Shown here one piece after another: positions 45,349-50,797 of a stretch of DNA of 50,797 nucleotides. The stretch is taken from positions 22,936-73,732 of the forward strand of contig JAGRCP010000058.1 of assembly GCA_020433455.1 (NCBI GenBank), in the 5' to 3' direction. Below the pieces are notes generated by a model. It did not search any database, was not told the origin of the DNA, and saw only the letters and a list, made by a program, of their open reading frames with translations. The position numbers and the translations under genes are program-made. Position 1 is the first letter of the stretch. Each line of letters begins with the position of its first letter. The DNA is from Caldilineaceae bacterium. Its GTDB lineage: Bacteria > Chloroflexota > Anaerolineae > Caldilineales > Caldilineaceae.

Positions 45349-46488
45349 CTAGAATAACCCCTTGAGCATGCGCCCCATCCGCGTACCACCACGCGACTGG
45401 TTTACGCCTTCAGCTTCTGTTTGCGGCCTTGTTTCCGCCGGCGGCGTCACGGTGCGCCAGCCCCGGGCGGGATTACCGCCGCTGTGCAGTTGCTCGGCGA
45501 CGAATCGGAGATCGGTCGGTCCGATCCACGCGGCCTGAAAACGCACTACCGCGGCCCGGGCTACCAGGAGGAAATCCCCTTTGCCCTCCAACTTCTCCGC
45601 GCCGCTATCGGAGATGCCTGCCGCAAAGCGGGCTTCATCCTTCCCCGCCACCGCACCCACCAACCGCACGGGAAAGTTAGCCTTCATGGCGCCGCCGATG
45701 AGCGCAGCCGTAGGTTTTTGGGTGCAGGCCACCACATGAATGCCCGCTTCCCGACCTCGCTGGGCCAGCCGGGTCAGGGACTGCTCCACCCCGCGTCCGC
45801 CTATCTGGAGCAGATCCGCCAGTTCATCAACGCCGACAATGAGCGCTGGCCGGCTGATTCCTTCCCGATCCCGCCGCTCCATCTCCGCGACCAGCCACTC
45901 GAGGCGAGCCAAAATCTCCTCATTGGTACGGGACACCCCGCCAAGCACATGAGGCAATTGGGCCAGAGGACCAAAGCCTCGCCCCTTGGGATCGATCAGA
46001 ATAAGCTGTACCTCGTTCTGCCGATTGTGCATGGCCAATGATGAGAGAAGAGTACGCGCCAGCGCGGTCTTACCGGATCCGGTCGTCCCGGCCAACAGGA
46101 CGTGGGCCACATCGGGCGCGCTCAGGCGCAGGAGCAGGGGCGTGCCGTTCTCCTCCACGCCCAGCACCGCGGTCACGGGCGGCACGTTGGCCAGACGTCC
46201 GCAAAGGGGCAGCAAACGCACCGGATCAGGCTGGGAACGCGGCACCTCCACGCTCACGGTATCGCCCTGGCGGTAGATGCGGGCCTCGCTCTTGCCCAGG
46301 GCCATGGCGATCTCTTCGGCCAGATTGGTGACCTTGCTGACCTTGGAGCCGATCTGCATGGCCACGTCAAAGCGCACGAAGCGGGGCGTCACCGTACCGC
46401 CGCTGACGCGGCTGCCGACTTTATGTTTGGCCAGCACCGCCTCAATGCGGTCGGCCTGCATTTCCAGCGTGCGTCTGCGATATGCCAT
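45349..46488 (-). CDS. Soluble FtsK/SpoIIIE-type DNA translocase, LexA-controlled
   Basis: 379 residues from ATG at 46488. An alpha-domain-like N-terminus (about 45-100, [30 protein letters not shown]) leads into a RecA-like beta motor with [13 protein letters not shown] (Walker A about 134-141), [13 protein letters not shown] and [11 protein letters not shown] (Walker B about 217), plus [14 protein letters not shown]. This is the FtsK/SpoIIIE motor core. The N-terminal membrane domain, the Pro/Gln linker and the C-terminal gamma domain that reads KOPS in E. coli FtsK are all absent; the C-terminus is a short basic tail. It therefore may work as a DNA-damage-induced pump rather than as the division translocase. 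Its promoter carries two SOS boxes. The start has no strong Shine-Dalgarno. Confidence 0.92.
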   Translation of the reverse strand: MAYRRRTLEMQADRIEAVLAKHKVGSRVSGGTVTPRFVRFDVAMQIGSKVSKVTNLAEEIAMALGKSEARIYRQGDTVSVEVPRSQPDPVRLLPLCGRLANVPPVTAVLGVEENGTPLLLRLSAPDVAHVLLAGTTGSGKTALARTLLSSLAMHNRQNEVQLILIDPKGRGFGPLAQLPHVLGGVSRTNEEILARLEWLVAEMERRDREGISRPALIVGVDELADLLQIGGRGVEQSLTRLAQRGREAGIHVVACTQKPTAALIGGAMKANFPVRLVGAVAGKDEARFAAGISDSGAEKLEGKGDFLLVARAAVVRFQAAWIGPTDLRFVAEQLHSGGNPARGWRTVTPPAETRPQTEAEGVNQSRGGTRMGRMLKGLF

Positions 46489-46571
46489 GGGACGGACCAA
46501 GAAAGAAATAGAATGCAGGTTGAATGGATTTGCGCGGATTTTTCCGTATGAACCAAAATACTCGCCAACAA

Positions 46572-46583
46572 GAACAAAAGTTC
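46572..46583 (-). promoter_or_regulatory. LexA (SOS) box 2
   Basis: GAACAAAAGTTC fits the Gram-positive-type SOS box GAAC-N4-GTTC. It overlaps the predicted transcription start and first transcribed bases of the FtsK-like gene, about 15 bp downstream of its -10. Confidence 0.78.
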
Positions 46584-46592
46584 TGATTGACG

Positions 46593-46621
46593 AGTATAGC
46601 GAACATGCGTTCTAATGTCAA
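46593..46621 (-). promoter_or_regulatory. Sigma70 promoter of the FtsK-like gene
   Basis: Minus-strand -35 TTGACA (46621-46616, perfect), a 17-bp spacer and -10 TATACT (46598-46593, 5/6). Transcription should start near 46586, with about 98 nt of leader before the ATG at 46488. Confidence 0.85.
46601..46612 (-). promoter_or_regulatory. LexA (SOS) box 1
   Basis: GAACATGCGTTC, exactly GAAC-N4-GTTC, lies entirely in the 17-bp spacer of the FtsK-like gene promoter. A repressor bound there would block RNA polymerase. Confidence 0.85.
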
Positions 46622-46657
46622 TAGCCAAAAAATAATGGCTCTTGGGGATTTCATGTG

Positions 46658-46673
46658 GTAGGACGCGCCCTAC
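46658..46673. repeat. Short GTAGG palindrome
   Basis: GTAGGACGCGCCCTAC is an imperfect palindrome that resembles the CCTTACCG/CCCTACCG ends of the dispersed GC-rich repeat. The remaining 46622-46875 shows no credible gene. Confidence 0.35.
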
Positions 46674-46875
46674 TGGAGAATTCAAACGCCAGGGGGCTTT
46701 GCCTTTGTCAACCACATAAGATCCGAATGACCTCAAATAATTTAGGAACTTCACACAGTCGGCCGGCGCCTGACACATAAATATTCGATGCGTGTCTCCA
46801 ACTCTTCGTCGTTGTCCCGTTCCGTCCCGGCGTTCGTTGTCGCCTTCCTCATCTCTGCAAGAGCACAGCGCGCCT

Positions 46876-47793
46876 CTATCTCAGCCGGCGCTTAGCCACC
46901 TTGCAGACCATGGTATAGGCCGGGTCGAACATGTTGCCCAAGTCATATTCCACCACCTGGCCGAGGAGCGTGTTGGCGGTGATAGCATCCATGTCGTAAT
47001 CCGCCATCAGCCAGCGGATCATCTCGGTGGTGGCGTGTTGCGTGGCCTGATCCAGCGGGCGGGCGTTGCCCACGGTCCAGATGTACTCTTCGTTTTCGCC
47101 CCGAGGCCAGTTGATGGTCCACCCCTTGCGCAGATCCACGGTAAAGCGCACGTCGCACGAAATCTCAACGCCGGTGCCCGCCATCTCACCGTCGCCCTGA
47201 AGAGCGTGGCCGTCGCCCAGGAAGAAGAGCGCGCCCGGCGTCAGCACGGGAAAGTAGGCGGTCGTTCCGGCCACAAAGCGGCGATAGTCCATGTTACCGC
47301 CGTGTTGCGCTGACGTCGCCGTGCTGATGGCCTCGTTGCCGGCCGGCGCTACGCCGAAACAGCCGAGCATGGGCTCTATCGGCAGAACAATCGGCCGGGT
47401 CGTGGCCGGACTGGTCAGGCTGGCCTGGCCGGTGGACATATCCACATTCCACTCGGCCAGAGGACGCACGCCGACCTGGGGCCAGGGAAGCTGAGGCACA
47501 AAATCCGGGTCCACCACATTGGGCGCGATCTGCGCCCGGCCCCAGCCGTAGGCGCGGTTTGGCGTGATGGCGTCCAGATGAACCGCCAGCGTATCGCCGA
47601 CTTCCGCGCCGACAATAAAGAACGGGCCGGTCATAGGATTGCCGCCGAGCGCAACCTGTTCGCCGCTTTTGTCGCGCCCGGCCGCGTCCACAGTGGTCGT
47701 CTCCACGCTGTCGCCCGGCTCGATTTTCAGTACCGGCGCGTGGGCGCCGATGGTGGAAAAATATTGGATTGGCGTAAATCGATGCATTGCCAT
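46876..47793 (-). CDS. Acetamidase/formamidase family protein
   Basis: 305 residues. Hydrolyses short amides (formamide or acetamide) to ammonia and carboxylate. FmdA/AmdA signature stretches: GDSVETTTVDAAG, LGGNPMTGPFFIVGAEVGDTLAVHL, PMLGCFGVAPAG, GGNMDYR, LFFLGDGHALQGDGE, GVEISCDVRF. ATG (MAMHRFTP) has GGAGG 7 nt upstream. It lies beyond the FtsK-like gene promoter and is followed by a large gap on the left; nothing in the neighbourhood points to nitrogen regulation. Confidence 0.93.
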   Translation of the reverse strand: MAMHRFTPIQYFSTIGAHAPVLKIEPGDSVETTTVDAAGRDKSGEQVALGGNPMTGPFFIVGAEVGDTLAVHLDAITPNRAYGWGRAQIAPNVVDPDFVPQLPWPQVGVRPLAEWNVDMSTGQASLTSPATTRPIVLPIEPMLGCFGVAPAGNEAISTATSAQHGGNMDYRRFVAGTTAYFPVLTPGALFFLGDGHALQGDGEMAGTGVEISCDVRFTVDLRKGWTINWPRGENEEYIWTVGNARPLDQATQHATTEMIRWLMADYDMDAITANTLLGQVVEYDLGNMFDPAYTMVCKVAKRRLR

Positions 47794-47832
47794 GGGTCGC
47801 CCTCCGGCTGCTGTCTTGGTTGAAAGTAAATA

Positions 47833-47850
47833 AAGGGTCGCACCCTACCG
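47833..47850. repeat. Dispersed GC-rich repeat fragment, copy 3 (partial)
   Basis: AAGGGTCGCACCCTACCG shares the AAGGG...CCCTACCG or CCTTACCG half with copies 1 and 2. Its sequence supplies the stop codon of the short ORF behind hemG. Confidence 0.5.
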
Positions 47851-48021
47851 GTTCAATTCCTGTCTGATGGTTTGGACAGTCGCCGCGATCATCGCACTCT
47901 GCCGCTCTCCCAGCCGCGCCGGCATCGGTTCGGCGGTCAGAACATAAAGTTCCAGCCCGGCGCGGACCTGATTGCGTAACGGTTCGCCGTTGATGCCGAA
48001 TTCGGGCGGCGCTTTATACAA
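47845..48021 (-). CDS. 58-residue hypothetical or gene remnant downstream of hemG
   Basis: A minus-strand frame beginning TTG 2 bp after the hemG stop encodes a peptide with balanced composition (LYKAPPEFGINGEPLRNQVR, AGLELYVLTAEP, QSAMIAATVQTIRQELNR). It ends at TAG inside a dispersed repeat fragment, so it may be a 3'-truncated gene or a genuine small protein. No family recognised. GGAAAAG lies upstream at a loose distance. Alternative: non-coding. Confidence 0.4.
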   Translation of the reverse strand: MYKAPPEFGINGEPLRNQVRAGLELYVLTAEPMPARLGERQSAMIAATVQTIRQELNR

Positions 48022-48022
48022 A

Positions 48023-49474
48023 TTACGAAAAAGCGGTCTTTTCCTGTTCCCATTGCCGTGTCGCGGTCAATCCGTCTGTCAGCGCCGCGACCGTCTGCTC
48101 CGCCTGGTGGACGCAGTCGGGCAGGCCCACGCCGCGGTAGGGGCTGCCGGTGACGTAGAGGCCCGGCGGCAGGGCGGTCTCAACGGCTGCTACCCGCGCC
48201 AAATGGCCCACGTCGTATTGGGGATTGGCATTAAACCAACGGTAGATGCGCTGGAAAAGAGGAGTAGCGTCAATGCCTAGCAGTTCCCCTAGCTCGCTGC
48301 GCACGGTGCGGACCAACTCCTCATCATCCACTTCCATCATATCAGGCCGACGGGAGCCGCCGAAAAAGCAGCGCAAGAGCACCGCGCCGTCGGGCGCACG
48401 CTGGGCAAACTTTACCGAACTGACCGTCACCGCGTTGATGGCCCGTCCTTCGCTGCGGGGGATAACCACGCCGTAGCCGTCAAGGGGCCGACGGATGTCC
48501 GCCTGGCGGTAGGCCAGGGAAATAGTGCCGGTGCTCACGTAGCGGATGGCGTTGAGCTGTGCAGCCGCCTCCGGCGCGACATCTGCCAAAAGAGACGCTG
48601 CGGCATAGGCAGGGATGGCCAGCACGACAGAGCGGGCCGTCATCATCTCACCCGTGTCGGTGGTAATCCCATAGCCGCCCGGGCGAGGCGCCAGTTTCGT
48701 CACCTGCGTATTCAGCCGCAAGTCGCCTGTGAGGTCATCCGCCAGCGTGTCGGTCAGCTCGTTCATGCCGTCGTTCAGCGACAGGAAAATCGAACGCGGG
48801 CGCGCGCCGTCCTGCGGGGCAGAAGCCGGCCGCGCGCGGCGGGAGGCGAGCATCCCCCGGATGAGGCTGCCGTGATTCTCCTCCAGCGTGCGAAAGCGGG
48901 GAAATGTGGCCAGGATGCTCTGCTTTTCGGCCTCGGCGTTATAGATGCCGGCCATAAGGGGCTCGGCAATCTTGTCCAGCGCTTCCCGTCCCAGGCGGCG
49001 GGTGATGAAATCGGCCAGGGTTTCATCCTCGCCGTCGCGCCTGGGGCGGATAAAGAGGTCCATGCCCATGCGCAACTTGCCCCAAGGCGAGATGAGGGGC
49101 GAGAGGGCAAACGGCGCAAATTGGGTAGGCACGATGAGCATGACGCCGTCGGGCATGGGGATGGGCTTTCCCTGCTGGATAACGTAAATCTGCTTTTGCG
49201 CCTGATTCGTGCCCAGAAAGCGGTCGCTCAACCCCAGGGTTTCGGCCAGGCGCATGGCCCACGGCTTTTGGGTAATGAAGGAATCAGGACCGCCCTCCAC
49301 CACGAAACGCCCCACCTCCGGCACGTCCACTACGTCCGTTTTTACCTTACCGCCCCAACGCGTTCCCGTTTCCAGCAGGGCATAGGACGCATGGGGAAGA
49401 GCCTGTTGCAAATGCCAGGCCGTACTCAGTCCGGCAATTCCGCCGCCGATGATGATGGTGTCGTAGTGGTTCAT
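48023..49474 (-). CDS. hemG: Protoporphyrinogen oxidase (HemG/HemY type)
   Basis: 483 residues from ATG at 49474 (MNHYDTIIIGGG); a 66-residue upstream extension covers a heptamer array and was rejected. FAD-dependent flavoprotein that oxidises (copro)protoporphyrinogen in heme synthesis. Seen: FAD-binding IIIGGGIAGLSTAWHL, RWGGKVKT, VEGGPDSFITQKPWAM, MAGIYNAEAEKQSI and a C-terminal YVTGSPYRGVGLPDCV motif. It uses O2 as oxidant in the HemY class, not the short menaquinone-linked E. coli HemG. The radical SAM gene on the same strand starts upstream of it, so heme or cofactor maturation may be grouped. Confidence 0.92.
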   Translation of the reverse strand: MNHYDTIIIGGGIAGLSTAWHLQQALPHASYALLETGTRWGGKVKTDVVDVPEVGRFVVEGGPDSFITQKPWAMRLAETLGLSDRFLGTNQAQKQIYVIQQGKPIPMPDGVMLIVPTQFAPFALSPLISPWGKLRMGMDLFIRPRRDGEDETLADFITRRLGREALDKIAEPLMAGIYNAEAEKQSILATFPRFRTLEENHGSLIRGMLASRRARPASAPQDGARPRSIFLSLNDGMNELTDTLADDLTGDLRLNTQVTKLAPRPGGYGITTDTGEMMTARSVVLAIPAYAAASLLADVAPEAAAQLNAIRYVSTGTISLAYRQADIRRPLDGYGVVIPRSEGRAINAVTVSSVKFAQRAPDGAVLLRCFFGGSRRPDMMEVDDEELVRTVRSELGELLGIDATPLFQRIYRWFNANPQYDVGHLARVAAVETALPPGLYVTGSPYRGVGLPDCVHQAEQTVAALTDGLTATRQWEQEKTAFS

Positions 49475-49500
49475 GGGTAATCTTTTCTTGGGGTGGAATT

Positions 49501-49558
49501 GGGGTGGAGAGATTGGGAGATTGCAAGCAAAGCTAATCGCCAATCTCTCAATCCCCCC
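49501..49558. repeat. Inverted heptamer array between the radical SAM gene and hemG
   Basis: The left arm (49501-49523) contains GAGATTGG/GAGATTG units, and the right arm (49541-49558) their complements CAATCTC/TCAATCC. The 17-bp spacer is non-repetitive. It lies in an 89-bp gap between two co-oriented genes. Confidence 0.7.
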
Positions 49559-49563
49559 TAACT

Positions 49564-50730
49564 CTAAAACGTCATTGCACCGGCGCCCTGGCGCGGAACA
49601 TAGGTGCAAAAGGGTTCCTCGGCCAGATAATCGGCGGTCATGCCGTATGCCCGGGCGCGGCAGCCGCTGCACAGGTTCTTAAACTCACAGATACCGCACT
49701 TGCCGCCCAACAAATCAGGATTGCGCAATTCCTGAAAAAGTTCGGACTCCTGCCAGATTTCCTGGAAAGGCCGGCTGCGTATGTTGCCCGCCTCCCTGGG
49801 CAGATAACCGCAGGGAAAAACCTCGCCCCGATGGCTGACGAAACAGACGCCCGTTCCCGCGAGGCAGCCCTTGGTCATGGCGTTCATGGCGTGACGAGCC
49901 TGACCATTGCCCTCAGCCTCTCCCCCCGGATGACCGCCGGGATGCCCGCCGCCGGCGTGGCGCTGGCGATGCATGGAAGCAGGGCGCTCACGCACGATGC
50001 CCAGGCGTCGTTCCTGGGCCTGACGCTGACGCACAATCCGGAAGTAGTGGGGCGCGCAGGTCGCCTTCAACTCGATGCCGCCCTCCACTTCAGCGTCGTA
50101 CATCCAGTTGAGAATCTCCTCATACTTGTCGGCCTGAAGCTGCTGATCTTCGGCAATCTCCACGCCGCAGCCCACCGGCACCAGCAAGAAGAGGTGGAGT
50201 GCGGCCGCGCCCCACTCCTTGGCCAACGCCAGGGTCTCAGGCATTTGGTGCGCATTGTGCCGGGCCACGGTCGTGTTGATCTGAAAGGGCACGCCCACTC
50301 GTTTCAGCTCTTCAATCCCCTGACGGGCCGCATCAAACGCGCCTTTGCCCCGAAAGATATCGTGGGTGGGTGCGTCCGCGCCGTCAAAGCTCACGGAGAC
50401 GCGCCGAATGCCTGCATCGTGAATCTCCCGCGCCACATGCCCATCGATGAGGGTGCCGTTGGTGGCCAGGGCCACAATCAGCCCTGCATCGGTTGCATAG
50501 CGGGCGATATCGAAAATGTCGGGTCGAAAGAGAGGCTCGCCGCCGGACAGCACGAAGATGGGTCGGGCAAATTCGGCGATCTGGTCAATGAGCTGGAAAG
50601 ATTCCTGGGTAGTCAGGTCCTGAGGCAACAGCTGATCGGCTACGGTGATACGCCGGCAGTGGATGCAGGCCAAATTGCAGCCGGCGGTCGTTTCCCAAAA
50701 AACTAGGCGCGGAGGCGGGTATGGTGACAT
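49564..50730 (-). CDS. Radical SAM/SPASM protein with His/Gly-rich insert
   Basis: 388 residues from ATG at 50730 (AGGAG 8 nt upstream). The [4Fe-4S]-SAM motif is Cys-x3-Cys-x2-Cys in ETTAGCNLACIHCRRI. SGGEPLFRPDI, ALATNGTLI and VSVSFDGAD follow. The C-terminal SPASM-type cysteines are in GCLAGTGVCFVSHRGEVFPCGYLP, KCGICEFKNLCSGCRARAYG. This layout matches NirJ/AhbC/AhbD-like and heme-associated radical SAM/SPASM proteins; the adjacent hemG supports a tetrapyrrole role. A segment of about 30 residues rich in His and Gly (about 250-280, HAGGGHPGGHPGG) interrupts the usual spacing and could bind metal. Exact reaction unknown. Confidence 0.88.
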   Translation of the reverse strand: MSPYPPPRLVFWETTAGCNLACIHCRRITVADQLLPQDLTTQESFQLIDQIAEFARPIFVLSGGEPLFRPDIFDIARYATDAGLIVALATNGTLIDGHVAREIHDAGIRRVSVSFDGADAPTHDIFRGKGAFDAARQGIEELKRVGVPFQINTTVARHNAHQMPETLALAKEWGAAALHLFLLVPVGCGVEIAEDQQLQADKYEEILNWMYDAEVEGGIELKATCAPHYFRIVRQRQAQERRLGIVRERPASMHRQRHAGGGHPGGHPGGEAEGNGQARHAMNAMTKGCLAGTGVCFVSHRGEVFPCGYLPREAGNIRSRPFQEIWQESELFQELRNPDLLGGKCGICEFKNLCSGCRARAYGMTADYLAEEPFCTYVPRQGAGAMTF

Positions 50731-50797
50731 CAAGGCATCTCCTGGAGAGAGGTTGATAAATCTAAGTAAAGCTTAGTACTACAACGAGACTTTGAAA
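50731..50797. other. Intergenic right edge
   Basis: Upstream region of the radical SAM gene. A small palindrome CTAAG-TAAAG-CTTAG (about 50761-50775) is present; no convincing promoter was assigned. Confidence 0.35.

Noticed and set aside
45252..45392. N-terminal extension of the small Pro/Gln-rich membrane protein
   Set aside because: Overlaps the FtsK-like gene end and lacks a site; ATG at 45251 has AGGAG.
46389..46778. Minus-strand 129-residue frame
   Set aside because: Spans the FtsK-like gene's promoter and SOS boxes and its N-terminal codons in another frame.
49475..49672. N-terminal extension of hemG
   Set aside because: Covers the heptamer array and the end of the radical SAM gene; the FAD motif starts normally right after the ATG at 49474.

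Overview
This window is a GC-rich bacterial chromosome segment with dense, mostly housekeeping gene content. No phage, transposase, plasmid or CRISPR genes were seen. Taken together, a bacterial eRF1-like (baeRF) protein, a B. subtilis-type LexA box, ClpC with a UVR motif, DUF2723/GT-C glycosylation genes, a peptidase S51 protein and heptanucleotide repeat arrays suggest Chloroflexota, probably an Anaerolineae- or Caldilineae-like lineage. That assignment is inference from recalled family distribution and no search was run.

Layout. 1-6.1 kb (minus): a PHP/AlbA-type fusion protein, clpC and the baeRF protein. 6.5-10.2 kb (plus): a P2A-type cation ATPase and a metallophosphoesterase. 10.3-14.6 kb (minus): uvrC, overlapped by a membrane protein with three cyclic-nucleotide-binding-like domains and two bacterial PH domains. 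14.8-18.8 kb: an MFS transporter, tRNA-Thr(CGT) with its own promoter and terminator, an OmpR-type regulator and small membrane proteins. 19-22 kb (minus): a tail-anchored small protein, murJ and trxB. 22.3-29.6 kb: a glycosylation group (DUF2723 membrane protein, polyprenol-phosphate mannosyltransferase-like GT2, a 1003-residue GT-C-like protein with an ILEI/FAM3-like C-terminus, an MBL-fold hydrolase and a methyltransferase). 29.8-34.3 kb: a lone receiver, an ALDH7-type dehydrogenase, an alpha/beta hydrolase and fabF. 34.3-39.4 kb: a divergent pair of secreted enzymes, a subtilase and an extracellular nuclease/phosphatase. 39.4-44.0 kb (plus): a leader ORF, a phosphoribosyltransferase, nth, a GPH symporter, a lipoprotein and a peptidase S51 homologue lacking the catalytic Ser. 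44.3-50.7 kb (minus): a VOC protein, a small membrane protein, a LexA-controlled soluble FtsK-type motor, an acetamidase/formamidase, hemG and a radical SAM/SPASM protein.

Two signals stand out. First, a near-consensus sigma70 promoter (TTGACA-N17-TATACT, minus strand, 46593-46621) carries one GAAC-N4-GTTC SOS box inside its spacer and a second over the start region. It reads into an FtsK-like motor that lacks both the membrane domain and the gamma domain. Second, a family of heptanucleotide arrays (GATTGAA and variants), often arranged as inverted arms, lies between co-oriented genes and has entered the GT-C-like gene three times without breaking its frame. At one position where the array phase would give a stop codon, the heptamer carries a single change that prevents it.

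Several promoters place the predicted transcript start at or within a few bases of the start codon (uvrC, the GT2 gene, the alpha/beta hydrolase), suggesting leaderless expression for part of this gene set. Starts were chosen by ribosome binding site and family fit, so they often differ from the longest open frame.
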